This document shows positions 51,061 through 60,033 of a DNA stretch of 64,000 nucleotides, one piece after another (positions within the stretch are counted from its first letter, which is position 1; every line of letters starts with the position of its first letter). Made by a program: the position numbers and the translations under genes. The notes beneath the pieces are model-generated. The model worked only from the letters and a program-made list of their open reading frames with translations, ran no database searches and was not told the DNA's origin. Source of the stretch: Ferruginibacter paludis (GTDB lineage: Bacteria > Bacteroidota > Bacteroidia > Chitinophagales > Chitinophagaceae); assembly GCF_030409685.1 (NCBI RefSeq), contig NZ_JAUFQJ010000015.1, positions 62,001 through 126,000 on the forward strand. Direction: 5' to 3'.

Positions 51061-51557
51061 TCAGGATCGGTAGTTAATTTCATGATCCTGTTAAACAAAC
51101 TATTGCTGCTGCCATGTGGAGCAACAGTAGTTTTAAGTGGCGATATTAATTTTCGTTTTGCTTTTTCAACTGCGTAGCCGCTGCTGGTCAGCAACTGGAA
51201 CAGTGGCGCTTCAAACGCCACCAAAATTTCATCGTCCTGGTAAAATAAAGGCAAATGTTTGTTGCCAATTTCATAACATACCGCCGCCACTTCATGCATT
51301 GATCTTGGCCGGATAACAATGGCGTCGCATTCATTGATATCAACGGCTATCAGTCCAAAATCATCTTCATAAACAATATCACCCACGCCAAGTTGGGGAT
51401 TTTCATTTAAAAATTTCATGCTCAGTTCCCGCCCCAACACTGTTTTTTTATGCAGTATGCGCTTATTGGTTTCGTACCAATCCAGCAATACATAATCAAT
51501 GTTCCTGTTGTTGATGGCGAATAATTCCAGGTTCCCTATTTTTTCTTTTACCAGCAT
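51057..51557 (-). CDS. ureE: Urease nickel metallochaperone UreE (166 aa)
   Basis: Nickel-binding chaperone that feeds UreG. The first part (VLLDWYETNKRILHKKTVLG, ELSMKFL) is the UreE peptide-binding N-domain, and the second has RPRSMHEVAAVCYEIGNKHL, where the MHEVAAVCYEIGNKH block includes the conserved nickel histidine. The C-terminus (GSSNSLFNRIMKLTTDPE) lacks the poly-histidine tail of Klebsiella UreE, as in many non-enterobacterial versions. The stop overlaps the start of ureF. Confidence 0.93.
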   Translation of the reverse strand: MLVKEKIGNLELFAINNRNIDYVLLDWYETNKRILHKKTVLGRELSMKFLNENPQLGVGDIVYEDDFGLIAVDINECDAIVIRPRSMHEVAAVCYEIGNKHLPLFYQDDEILVAFEAPLFQLLTSSGYAVEKAKRKLISPLKTTVAPHGSSNSLFNRIMKLTTDPE

Positions 51558-51669
51558 TTTAATACTTTAATTTACTAACTAGCTGATTGGCTAATGTGCT
51601 TATTTTATAAACGTAATTTTTTCATACGCAGTTGCGCTGAAAAATAAACTACTAAATTACAATGCCGCT

Positions 51670-53391
51670 TTAAAACAAAAAATACCGTTGCGTCAAGGGC
51701 AGTTCAGCCAGCGGAGCGCAGGTTATTTTTTCTCCGTCCACTTTCACCTCATAATTTTCAGGGTTCACTTCAATCAGCGGTGTTGCATCATTGTGTATCA
51801 AATCTTTTTTAGAAATGGTACGGCAATTTTTTACAGGCAACACCATCTTTTGTAAACCATAACCCTGTACAACATTTTTTTCCAAAGAAAGTTTGGATAC
51901 AAAGGTTGCACAGGTTGTGTACAATGCCTTTCCATACGCTCCAAACATGTGCCGGTACATTACCGGCTGCGGTGTTGGAATGGATGCATTAGGATCGCCC
52001 ATTTTTGCTGCAATGATCATTCCACCCTTTATAATCATCTCAGGTTTTGCGCCAAATAAGGCAGGTTTCCACAACACGATGTCCGCCAGCTTACCTGCTT
52101 CCATGGAACCAATATAATCTGAAATACCATGTGTAATTGCCGGGTTAATGGTATACTTGGCAACAAATCTTTTAACCCTGAAATTATCATTGTTGTTTTT
52201 TTTATCTTCCGCCAGCGGTCCCCGCTGTACTTTCATTTTATGTGCTGTTTGCCAGGTCCTGGTAATTACTTCACCCACCCGACCCATTGCCTGGCTGTCG
52301 CTGCTCATCATGCTAAACACGCCCATATCATGCAAAATATCTTCGGCTGCTATGGTCTCCGGTCGTATACGGCTATCTGCAAACGCCACATCTTCCGGCA
52401 CATTTTTATCCAGGTGATGGCATACCATCAGCATGTCTAAATGTTCATCAATTGTATTGATGGTATAAGGACGTGTTGGGTTGGTTGATGAAGGCAATAC
52501 ATTCGGGTACATCGCTGCTTTGATTATATCCGGGGCATGACCGCCACCTGCTCCCTCGGTATGAAAAGTATGAATTACCCTGCCATTGATGGCGTTCATG
52601 GTATCTTCCAAAAAGCCGCCTTCATTCAATGTATCAGTGTGTATAGCTACCTGCACATCATGTTTATCCGCAATTTGCAGCGAGGCATCAATTACAGCGG
52701 CAGTGCTGCCCCAGTCCTCATGAATTTTTAATCCCAGCGCACCTGCTTCAATCTGTTCTTCCAGTGGCGCCAGCGAAGCGCAGTTTCCTTTGCCAAAAAA
52801 ACCCAGGTTCATTGGAAAGGCTTCCGCGGACTCCAGCATTTTTTGAATGTTCCACGCACCGGGTGTAACCGTAGTGGCATTGGTACCATCGGCGGGTCCG
52901 GTACCACCACCAATCATTGTAGTGATGCCGCTAAACAAGGCATGGTCAATTTGCTGAGGGCAAATAAAATGGATATGTGTATCAACACCGCCGGCAGTAG
53001 CAATTAACCCGGCACCGCCATGTACTTCGGTGCTGGCGCCGATAATCATATTGGGTGTAATGCCTTCCAATGTGTCCGGATTGCCTGCTTTGCCGATACC
53101 CACTATTTTTCCATCTTTAATACCAATGTCTGCTTTTACTATTCCCCAATGGTCAATGATCATTACGCTTGTGATAACAAAATCCAGGACGCCTTCTTTT
53201 CGGGTAGCAGTTGCTGATTGTGCCATTCCATCACGGATGGTTTTGCCGCCGCCAAATTTTGCTTCGTCACCATATACGGTAAAGTCTTTTTCTATCTCAA
53301 TAACCAATGCCGTATCGCCCAGCCGGATTTTATCACCGGTTGTTGGACCGTACATGTTGGCATACTTTCTTCTGCTGATATGTAAACTCAT
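51670..53391 (-). CDS. ureC: Urease alpha subunit UreC (573 aa)
   Basis: Catalytic subunit that hydrolyses urea to ammonia and carbamate at a di-nickel site in the cytosol. Nickel-binding histidines are in GGVDTHIHFICPQ (H139, H141), the carbamylated lysine is K222 in LGLKIHEDWGS, and further ligands lie in VAIHTDTLNEGGF and IHTFHTEGAGGGHAPDII. The flap motif MVCHHLDKNVPEDVAFADSR carries the catalytic His. Length matches the family. All expected residues are present, so the enzyme should be active once nickel is inserted. Four-base overlap with ureB; 112 bp to ureE. Confidence 0.98.
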   Translation of the reverse strand: MSLHISRRKYANMYGPTTGDKIRLGDTALVIEIEKDFTVYGDEAKFGGGKTIRDGMAQSATATRKEGVLDFVITSVMIIDHWGIVKADIGIKDGKIVGIGKAGNPDTLEGITPNMIIGASTEVHGGAGLIATAGGVDTHIHFICPQQIDHALFSGITTMIGGGTGPADGTNATTVTPGAWNIQKMLESAEAFPMNLGFFGKGNCASLAPLEEQIEAGALGLKIHEDWGSTAAVIDASLQIADKHDVQVAIHTDTLNEGGFLEDTMNAINGRVIHTFHTEGAGGGHAPDIIKAAMYPNVLPSSTNPTRPYTINTIDEHLDMLMVCHHLDKNVPEDVAFADSRIRPETIAAEDILHDMGVFSMMSSDSQAMGRVGEVITRTWQTAHKMKVQRGPLAEDKKNNNDNFRVKRFVAKYTINPAITHGISDYIGSMEAGKLADIVLWKPALFGAKPEMIIKGGMIIAAKMGDPNASIPTPQPVMYRHMFGAYGKALYTTCATFVSKLSLEKNVVQGYGLQKMVLPVKNCRTISKKDLIHNDATPLIEVNPENYEVKVDGEKITCAPLAELPLTQRYFLF

Positions 53392-53762
53392 GCCTTATTG
53401 TTTTTAAAGTGAAGGGATTGCACCAGTTCCATAGCGTGTTCTTTTGCAGATGCAGATACGGTTTCACCATTTGCCAGGTTATTAAAACCAACCAGTTTTT
53501 TAGCACCGCCGAATGCTACCAATTCCACTTCTTTTTCTTCTCCGGGTTCAAAACGAACTGCCGTGCCGGCAGCAATATTTAAACGCATACCGAACGCTTT
53601 TTCTCGGTTGAAGTCCATTTGTTTATTCACTTCAAAAAAATGAAAATGCGACCCAACCTGTACCGGCCTGTCGCCACTATTTACAACCGTTACCCGGGTT
53701 GTAGCTCTGCCGGTATTGCATTCAATATCACCTTCAGCCAAAATGTATTCTCCTGGTATCAT
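53388..53762 (-). CDS. ureB: Urease beta subunit UreB (124 aa)
   Basis: Small structural subunit of urease. The sequence MIPGEYILAEGDIECNTGR, then VVNSGDRPVQVGSHFHFFEV, and FEPGEEKEVELVAFGGAKKL are textbook UreB. I start at ATG 53762, which gives the conserved MIPGEY N-terminus; the frame is open 21 codons further upstream, but that part matches nothing in UreB. 91 bp separate it from ureA; its stop overlaps ureC by four bases. Confidence 0.97.
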   Translation of the reverse strand: MIPGEYILAEGDIECNTGRATTRVTVVNSGDRPVQVGSHFHFFEVNKQMDFNREKAFGMRLNIAAGTAVRFEPGEEKEVELVAFGGAKKLVGFNNLANGETVSASAKEHAMELVQSLHFKNNKA

Positions 53763-53853
53763 AAAAACAAGTTTAAAGTGAAACAGTAATTTTTTGGGAT
53801 ACGTATACTTTCCATCGGACCGCAAACCTGATCGCTGATCTACTGACCTTCTT

Positions 53854-54174
53854 TTAAGGTGCAGTTGTGGTCGATCTTATCGGATCGTGTACCGTTACCA
53901 GTTTGGTGCCATCCGGAAAAGTAGCCTCTATCTGTATCTCATGTATCATTTCCGGAATGCCTTCCATTACATCAGCTGATGTAAGAATAGTACAGCCATA
54001 CTGCATGAGTTCGGCTACTGTTTTGCCGTCTCTTGCGGCTTCCTGTAAATGGCTGCTGATAAGCGCAATGGCTTCGGGATAGTTTAGTTTAAGCCCTCTT
54101 GCTTTTCTCTTTTCTGCCAGTTCGCCGGCTAAAAAAAGCAACAACTTTTCAGATTCTCTCGGGGATAAATGCAT
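53854..54174 (-). CDS. ureA: Urease gamma subunit UreA (106 aa)
   Basis: Smallest structural urease subunit and first gene of the operon. It begins MHLSPRESEKLLLFLAGELA, then LKLNYPEAIALISSHLQEAA, TVAELMQYGCTILTSADVME and IEATFPDGTKLVTVHDPI, covering the whole UreA family. Length is slightly above the usual 100. Transcription of the whole eight-gene set ureABCEFGD-ureH-like probably starts in the 521-bp gap upstream. Confidence 0.97.
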   Translation of the reverse strand: MHLSPRESEKLLLFLAGELAEKRKARGLKLNYPEAIALISSHLQEAARDGKTVAELMQYGCTILTSADVMEGIPEMIHEIQIEATFPDGTKLVTVHDPIRSTTTAP

Positions 54175-54695
54175 GGCTAAAATAATTATTTGATGAGTTC
54201 AACCGGCATGCAATCGTAGTAATCTTTTTTGAAAGATGTTAAGATAAGAAAAAACAAAATACCACCGCTTTTGTTTTTTTATTGTGATGGCAATAAAGTT
54301 TTTGTTTAAACGATTTATATATTGAAACCAAGCAATCAACAGATTGTTAACCTGAAAAACCACTGACTATTGAAACCTCTTTTTTGTAAGTCCTTTTTAA
54401 AAGGCCGCTTATCCGTTTGTACCATTTATTCAGCAAATTTATCCCGGTATTCATCTTCCATTAAATGGAAATTTTGATTGGTCAATTTTGTTTTAGCAGG
54501 CATAATCATTTACCAACCGCTTATTATAAAAGATGTGTAAGTCACGTATGAGTACTATCTTTCATAGCAGGCATTATATTGACATAACTTTTTAAAATTC
54601 TTAATACGAAGGCGTAAAATTCTACAGTTTACCTTTTTATTGTTAGGCACGACAGAAGAGCAAAGACCCCGAAATTGGACGGGGTCTTCTTCTTT
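54175..54695. other. 521-bp intergenic region upstream of the urease operon
   Basis: No protein-coding gene seen. It must contain the urease promoter on the - strand, but I find no convincing TTG/TAnnTTTG pair. On the + strand a TATCTTTC box (54556-54563, one mismatch from TAnnTTTG) precedes about 100 nt and a strong terminator, which could mark a small RNA. No NikR-type palindrome or riboswitch is apparent by eye. Confidence 0.5.
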
Positions 54696-54697
54696 TT
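54663..54697 (+). terminator. Strong + strand terminator without an upstream gene
   Basis: AAGACCCCG (54663-54671) pairs perfectly with CGGGGTCTT (54680-54688), then CTTCTTTTT. The T tract overlaps the stop codon of the - strand membrane-protein gene, so it could also serve that gene, but the tail favours the + strand. Confidence 0.75.
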
Positions 54698-55379
54698 ACA
54701 GATGCATAGCGGCACCTACCAGCTGACAAATAAAGCCCACCAGCAAGCCCATATAAATTTCTTTTGGAGTATGATCGCTGACAATTAACCTTGCAGTGCA
54801 AACCAGCCCGGCTATTAAAAATGCTGCACTTAAAGGCCAGGTCATTAACATGGTATTTTGCCGCATGATTACATAACCAATACCAATAAGTCCGCCCATA
54901 CCAATGGCATGCATGCTTATTTTAAAATAAATATTGGCAATTAAAGCGGCGGCTGACGAAATAAAAACACCAAACATAAATGCCACCAATATCCTTGGTA
55001 TTTCTGGTTGCTCTCTTAAAGAATACTGTGCCCAAAAGAAAAATATCATAGACGTTATGTATAGCAATATCCTGTCTTGCTGGGTATAGAAAAAAACAGT
55101 ATCAATAAAACCCAACGCTTTCAGCAACAAAACAGTAATTAACGGATAGGCAACGGCGTTAATAGTAACCATTAACAATACTCTTGCTTTATAAGGAACG
55201 CTAAACCCGGAAAAATACGAAGGGTGAATAAAAGCTAAAAACCAACCAACATAAATCGGCAGAAACAATGGATGAAAAACAATCGAGATAATATGTGCAA
55301 GCAATCGTACAATAAATGGCTGGTTGTTTTTTGCAGCCGGCCCAATATTGTCCTGCAAAGACAATTCACTATTCAGCAT
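54696..55379 (-). CDS. Multi-pass membrane protein, degenerate PAP2-like (227 aa)
   Basis: Inner-membrane protein with about six helices. The start of the hydrophobic part, LAHIISIVFHPLFLPIYVGW, and the ending DHTPKEIYMGLLVGFICQLV resemble the PAP2/phosphatidic-acid-phosphatase fold common in Bacteroidota, where an HP-x-P motif opens the domain and a His near the end is catalytic. The middle motif SMHAIGMGGLIG would replace the usual SGHA box. Key phosphatase residues are therefore only partly preserved and activity is doubtful. The gene lies 34 bp downstream of rpoN on the same strand and is probably in its operon. Confidence 0.6.
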   Translation of the reverse strand: MLNSELSLQDNIGPAAKNNQPFIVRLLAHIISIVFHPLFLPIYVGWFLAFIHPSYFSGFSVPYKARVLLMVTINAVAYPLITVLLLKALGFIDTVFFYTQQDRILLYITSMIFFFWAQYSLREQPEIPRILVAFMFGVFISSAAALIANIYFKISMHAIGMGGLIGIGYVIMRQNTMLMTWPLSAAFLIAGLVCTARLIVSDHTPKEIYMGLLVGFICQLVGAAMHL

Positions 55380-55413
55380 TTGATATTTTTTATGATCCGG
55401 TTCGGGAGATGAT

Positions 55414-56901
55414 TTATAATTCTTTTCTTAGCCTTGCCACCGGCACATTTAATTGCTCACGGTATTTGGCTACTGTCCTTCTTGCAATATTGTAACCTTT
55501 TTCCTGCAACAGTTCAGTTAAACGTTCGTCGCTCAGCGGGCGCTTTTTGCTTTCACCTTCTATTAAATCGCTTAGTATTTTTTTAACCTCTCTTGTACTT
55601 ACTTCTTCGCCACTGTCGGTTTGCAGACTTTCGCTAAAGAAGAACTTTAACCGGTAGGTACCAAATTCTGTTTGTACAAATTTACTGTTGGCAACGCGGC
55701 TGATGGTACTGATATCAAGATTAGTTTTTTCTGCGATGTCCTTCAGAATCATTGGCCGCAGTTCTGTTTCATCGCCGGTTATAAAAAAGTCATACTGGTA
55801 ATTCATAATAGCGTCCATCGAACTCAGCAGCGTGTGCTGTCTTTGTTTTATAGCATCAATAAACCATTTGGCAGCATCAATTTTTTGTTTGATAAACAAT
55901 ACCGCCTCTTTTTGTCTTTTATCTTTTTTTGAACCCTTGTCGTAATCCTTCAGCATATCCCGGTAACCTTCGCTGATGCGCAGGTCTGGTGCATTTCTGC
56001 TATTGAGTGTAAGCTCTAATTTGCCAGCATTGTTGATAATAAAAAAGTCGGGAATCACATAACCTTCCCCCTTACTGCTTTCACCGATGTTGCCTCCCGG
56101 CTTGGGATTTAATTTTATTATCTGGTTGATGATCTCTCGCAACTGATCATCCGTAATATTTAAACCACGCTGAATTTTCTCGTAATGTTTCTTGGTAAAT
56201 TCTTCAAAGTATTTATCCAGTACCTTGATCGCCATTTCCACATGTTTGCCCTGGTGCACATTTCTTTCCAGCTGTATCAACAGGCACTCCTGGAGGTTGC
56301 GGGCGCAAACACCCGGCGGGTCAAATTGCTGAATCTGCAAAATAAGCTGGCTGATTTCTTCTTCATCTGTAATGATGTTTTGCCTGAAGGCCAAATCATC
56401 AACAATAGCGCTGATATCCCTGCGCAGGTAGCCATCATCATCCAGGTTACCAATAATTTGTTCGGCTACCGCTTGTTTGTGTTCGTTCAAGCTTAGCTGG
56501 CCCAACTGTTCCAGCATGAGTTCATTGAAACCAGTTTCTACTTTATGTGGTATTACCTTGCTGTCATCCTGTTCGGGATAATTTTCGTCCCGCATTTTAT
56601 AATCTGCGATATCATCATCTCCATCCTGCACATAATCACTTATATCTATGCTTTCGTATTCGTCCTGGCTGCCATCTGGTTCAAATTCATCCAGCGGCGA
56701 TTCAAATTCTTCTGTTACATCATTCTCAAATTCTTCCGCTTCTTCTTCTTCCCCGGTTTCAAGGGCAGGATTTTCTTCCAGTTCTTCTTTTATACGCTCT
56801 TCCAATAATGCTGTGGGCACCTGCAACAATTTCATTAGCTGAATTTGCTGCGGCGATAATTTTTGTAATTGCCGTTGATATAATCCCTGACTTAATGCCA
56901 T
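55414..56901 (-). CDS. rpoN: RNA polymerase sigma-54 factor RpoN (495 aa)
   Basis: Alternative sigma factor that needs AAA+ activators to open promoters. The N-terminal activator-interaction region is intact (QRQLQKLSPQQIQLMKLLQV, EERIKEELEENPALETGEEE). A long acidic linker follows (about residues 50-110). The core-binding domain contains VAEQIIGNLDDDGYLRRDIS and DPPGVCARNLQECLLIQL. The DNA-binding domain ends with the RpoN box ARRTVAKYREQLNVP at 473-487. Length is normal. Candidate target genes cannot be told from this window. The downstream PAP2-like gene starts 34 bp after its stop. Confidence 0.97.
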   Translation of the reverse strand: MALSQGLYQRQLQKLSPQQIQLMKLLQVPTALLEERIKEELEENPALETGEEEEAEEFENDVTEEFESPLDEFEPDGSQDEYESIDISDYVQDGDDDIADYKMRDENYPEQDDSKVIPHKVETGFNELMLEQLGQLSLNEHKQAVAEQIIGNLDDDGYLRRDISAIVDDLAFRQNIITDEEEISQLILQIQQFDPPGVCARNLQECLLIQLERNVHQGKHVEMAIKVLDKYFEEFTKKHYEKIQRGLNITDDQLREIINQIIKLNPKPGGNIGESSKGEGYVIPDFFIINNAGKLELTLNSRNAPDLRISEGYRDMLKDYDKGSKKDKRQKEAVLFIKQKIDAAKWFIDAIKQRQHTLLSSMDAIMNYQYDFFITGDETELRPMILKDIAEKTNLDISTISRVANSKFVQTEFGTYRLKFFFSESLQTDSGEEVSTREVKKILSDLIEGESKKRPLSDERLTELLQEKGYNIARRTVAKYREQLNVPVARLRKEL

Positions 56902-57103
56902 ATGTTTTATTCGGGTTCTTTAAAACGATTAATGAATATACTTTTTTGATTACCGGTTTTTTCTACCAATCCGGAACTATAATTGAAGCGAAGCATCATT
57001 GCAGTTTAAGTACTGGTAGATGGTAAACATTGGAAATATTGTACAAAAATTCGAACTACTGCTCTTATTAAAACGTAAATTTACAAACATTGAAACTTGA
57101 AAA

Positions 57104-57430
57104 GTGTATAAAAAAGCTAAAATTTTATTTTTCTGCATGATTTTTGTTGCACCGGATATTTATTCGCAGGTTTTAGTACCCGTAAAGACGCCCTTGCCAG
57201 TAGCTAAAATGGCTTCAAACGTAGTGCCAGCAGTACTTTCAATCAATCCACTTTTGAGGCAGGTTGGTTCTCCCAAACCTTTTTTATCGCCGGGTTATTA
57301 TGCCTCACAATTGGGCTTTTTTTGCAAACAGGAAATAAAATTGGAAAAAACTGCTAAAATTCCGTTTAAATTTAGATTGGGCAGCGTAGATGACTGCGAC
57401 AGGATGGAAGGAAAATTTCGGAGCCATTAA
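57104..57430 (+). CDS. Small conserved secreted protein of Bacteroidota (108 aa)
   Basis: Short exported protein of unknown function. A signal peptide covers about residues 1-21 (KAKILFFCMIFVAPDIYS). The C-terminal half LGFFCKQEIKLEKTAKIPFK and FRLGSVDDCDRMEGK resembles a short conserved segment (FFCKxE...LEK...PxxxRLGSxDxxxxxEGK) that I associate with small hypothetical proteins across Bacteroidota; that memory needs a database check. The start codon is GTG at 57104. A bidirectional hairpin separates it from the converging aminotransferase gene. Confidence 0.7.
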   Translation: MYKKAKILFFCMIFVAPDIYSQVLVPVKTPLPVAKMASNVVPAVLSINPLLRQVGSPKPFLSPGYYASQLGFFCKQEIKLEKTAKIPFKFRLGSVDDCDRMEGKFRSH

Positions 57431-57463
57431 AAAAGGCAAACGGGTTACCGTATGCCTTTTTTT
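57429..57463. terminator. Bidirectional terminator between the small secreted protein and the aminotransferase
   Basis: AAAAAAGGCA (57429-57438) pairs with TGCCTTTTTT (57453-57462), with an inner ACGG/CCGT stem. The A-rich and T-rich arms allow termination on both strands; the two genes converge here. Confidence 0.85.
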
Positions 57464-57478
57464 GAAAAAATAAATTTA

Positions 57479-58699
57479 TCAGGCTGTTACCTGGTGTTCT
57501 TCTAAAATTTTGCTGATAACTGATTTCATTTGTTCTCCTTTGGTTTTAATCTGTTCTTCTGTCCAGGATAAACTAATGGCGGTAGATATGCAGCGTCCCA
57601 TCACAGCGTTGCTTGCGCTGAAATCTTTATTGGCATGATGCATTACAGCAGCTTTTAAATCGGGATGCAAATGACTTAGCGTAACGGAATTTTTGAGGTG
57701 ATCCCATTTGCTGATATAATGCCAGTTATTTACAAACCAGTAAAAATTACCGGCCAAAATTCCCTGAGCTTTCAATTCTGCAACTACTGCTTTCGTGATG
57801 GCTTCTGTAGGCAAAAACCAACTTAAAAAACTACAGCTGTCTCCGGCTTCATCCGGAACCCTTCTAAAAGTAACTTCAGGAATGGAGGATAGAATAGTTC
57901 TAAGTATTTTGTTATTGTTCCGCTGAATAGATAAAAAATTATCGAGCTTTTTTATTTGTGCCAGGCCTACTGCAGCATGCAGTTCACTGATTCTGAAATT
58001 GTAACCTATAAAAGGGTGCAAATCTGCACCACGGTCCATACCGCCTTTATGATCATGTCCGTGATCGCTGTAACCGTCGCATGCGGTGTACACATCTTCC
58101 CGGTTGGTCATTATCACACCTCCTTCGCCACAGGTAATTGTTTTAACAAAGTCGAAACTAAAAGTGCCGGCATCGCCAATAGTACCCACCTTTTTACCTT
58201 TATAAGTAGCCCCAATGCTTTGGCAGGCATCTTCCAGCAATATCAGGTTGTGTTCTTTACAAATGGCTGCCAGTGCATCCATATCAGCCATACTGCCACA
58301 CATATGCACAGGCATCACGCATTTGGTTTTTGGGGTGATGGCATTACGTACCGCTTCAGGACTAAGGGTTAATGTATCATCTACATCTACCAAAACGGGC
58401 ACAGCACCTACAGAAAGCACCGCTTCAAAACTTGCTACAAAAGTAAAAGCCGGTAAAATAATTTCATCCCCGTAGCCAATACCCAAAGCACTCATCGCCG
58501 TGGTCAACGCAGCCGTACCACTACTTACCAACTGTGCATAGTTACAGCCAAAAGTTGCACACACAGCCGCTTCCAATTCTTTGCTTTTCCAGATACCTTT
58601 TCTTGCGCCATCAAATCCATAGCGCATCAGGATACCGGTTTCTAATACATCATTTACTTCTTTGCGTTCTTCTGCTCCAAAAAATTCAAATCCGGGCAT
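57479..58699 (-). CDS. DegT/DnrJ/EryC1/StrS aminotransferase (406 aa)
   Basis: PLP-dependent enzyme that aminates keto-sugars for surface polysaccharides, or a related reaction. The PLP lysine is K186 in GTFSFDFVKTITCGEGGVIM. Preceding blocks are YAQLVSSGTAALTTAMSALG, GDEIILPAFTFVASFEAVLS, VMPVHMCGSMADMDALAAIC and ILLEDACQSIGATYKGKKVG, all standard for the family. HPFIGYNFRISELHAAVGLAQ follows. No sugar nucleotide pathway genes are adjacent, so the substrate is unknown. A perfect TACCTTTG -7 box lies upstream. The gene appears to be monocistronic. Confidence 0.93.
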   Translation of the reverse strand: MPGFEFFGAEERKEVNDVLETGILMRYGFDGARKGIWKSKELEAAVCATFGCNYAQLVSSGTAALTTAMSALGIGYGDEIILPAFTFVASFEAVLSVGAVPVLVDVDDTLTLSPEAVRNAITPKTKCVMPVHMCGSMADMDALAAICKEHNLILLEDACQSIGATYKGKKVGTIGDAGTFSFDFVKTITCGEGGVIMTNREDVYTACDGYSDHGHDHKGGMDRGADLHPFIGYNFRISELHAAVGLAQIKKLDNFLSIQRNNNKILRTILSSIPEVTFRRVPDEAGDSCSFLSWFLPTEAITKAVVAELKAQGILAGNFYWFVNNWHYISKWDHLKNSVTLSHLHPDLKAAVMHHANKDFSASNAVMGRCISTAISLSWTEEQIKTKGEQMKSVISKILEEHQVTA

Positions 58700-58728
58700 A
58701 GCATAAATTTTATTTGTACAATTAAAAA

Positions 58729-58736
58729 CAAAGGTA
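58729..58736 (-). promoter_or_regulatory. -7 promoter element of the aminotransferase gene
   Basis: TACCTTTG on the - strand is an exact match to the TAnnTTTG element, about 30 nt before the ATG. The expected -33 TTTG is only partly present (TTTC, 18 nt further upstream). Confidence 0.5.
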
Positions 58737-58825
58737 GATAAAAACGGTTTGCATGAAAGACAGAAGCTTAAATTACAGCCGCAAATTTAAACAGGACGAA
58801 ATAAGATGTTTGAGAGTTTATGCCA

Positions 58826-60025
58826 TTATTTTATCCAGTCCATTGCCGGGATTGCAGCAGGCTCTTTAAAATAATGCAAGCGCAGACTGTCACTCCAGCC
58901 ATTGGGATTATTTTCAAAAGACTTGCTGCTGAAAAAAATCATGCCCTGTATGTTAGGTTTGGTACGCAAGGCTTCTATTTGTCTGGGAAGCTGGCTTGTT
59001 TCACGCCAGGCCTTGTTAACGTTTGCTTTGTAAATCCCCAGGCCGATGTAACACTGCCGGCCAAACGTGTGATTGTTCCACCAGTCTAGTAACAAATCGT
59101 AGGGCGCAGTACGGTGACCAAATTCCCAATACAATTGCGGGGCTACATAATCTATCCAGCCATTTTTTAGCCATAATAAAATGTCGGCATATAAGTCATC
59201 ATAATTGCTGGCGCCGCCCTTGGTTTTACTGCCATTTACCGGATCCCTGTCAACACTGCGCCATATTCCAAAAGGGCTGATTCCAAACAGGCATTTTTTA
59301 TTGGTTGCTTTTATTACCCTGCTTAACAGGGCGATGATGGAATCTGTATTGCTTCTTCTCCAGTCGTCTTTTGTTAAGCCATTGCCATATTGCTGATAAC
59401 TGGCATTATCAGGAAACGTAACGCCTGCAATTCGATACGGATAAAAGTAATCATCAAAATGAATGGCATCAATCGGGTACCTGTTCACCACATCTTTTAC
59501 AACGCCGGCTACATATTGCTGCACTTCTTTATTGCCGGGATCGAAATATCTTTTATCTCCATAAGTTAAAAACCACTCTGGATGCAATTTGGTGATATGC
59601 GTGGCAGAAATGGAAGAAGTACCGATTGTAAACTCAGCCCGGTAAGGATTCATCCAGGCATGAAACACCATGCCCCGTTTATGCGTTTCGGTTATCATAA
59701 ATTCCAGCGGATCGTAATAGGGAACGGGCGGCTGCCCCTGCACGCCTGTGAGCCATTCGCTCCAGGGCTCGTACTGGGAAGGATAAAAGGCATCGGCCGC
59801 TGGCCGGATCTGCATAATCAATGCATTGATGCCGTTGCGCTGGTGCATATCCAGCAGTTTTATAAATTCTGCTTTTTGAGCCTCGCTGTTAAAATTGCCT
59901 TTCGTTGGCCAGTCGATGTTATCTACAGTAGCAACCCATACACCCCGAAACTCAGGTTTTGTTTGTGATTGACTTTTACAGATGAATAAAATGGTAAGGA
60001 ATAAAAAAAAGAAATATCGCTGCAT
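58826..60025 (-). CDS. Secreted GHL10/DUF187-family glycoside hydrolase-like protein (399 aa)
   Basis: Exported TIM-barrel protein related to glycosyl hydrolases (PF02638 group). A signal peptide covers about residues 1-20 (MQRYFFFLFLTILFICKSQS). The family hallmark EFRGVWVATVDNIDWPTKGN is at the N-terminus, followed by MHQRNGINALIMQIRPAADA, WSEWLTGVQGQPP, GMVFHAWMNPYRAEF and PIDAIHFDDYFYPYRIAGVT with the acidic pair in FDDYFYP. Substrates are poorly known; peptidoglycan-derived glycans have been proposed for relatives. The start lies 8 bp after the marR stop, making it the third gene of an AI-2E permease/MarR/GHL10 operon. Confidence 0.92.
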   Translation of the reverse strand: MQRYFFFLFLTILFICKSQSQTKPEFRGVWVATVDNIDWPTKGNFNSEAQKAEFIKLLDMHQRNGINALIMQIRPAADAFYPSQYEPWSEWLTGVQGQPPVPYYDPLEFMITETHKRGMVFHAWMNPYRAEFTIGTSSISATHITKLHPEWFLTYGDKRYFDPGNKEVQQYVAGVVKDVVNRYPIDAIHFDDYFYPYRIAGVTFPDNASYQQYGNGLTKDDWRRSNTDSIIALLSRVIKATNKKCLFGISPFGIWRSVDRDPVNGSKTKGGASNYDDLYADILLWLKNGWIDYVAPQLYWEFGHRTAPYDLLLDWWNNHTFGRQCYIGLGIYKANVNKAWRETSQLPRQIEALRTKPNIQGMIFFSSKSFENNPNGWSDSLRLHYFKEPAAIPAMDWIK

Positions 60026-60033
60026 TATAATAA

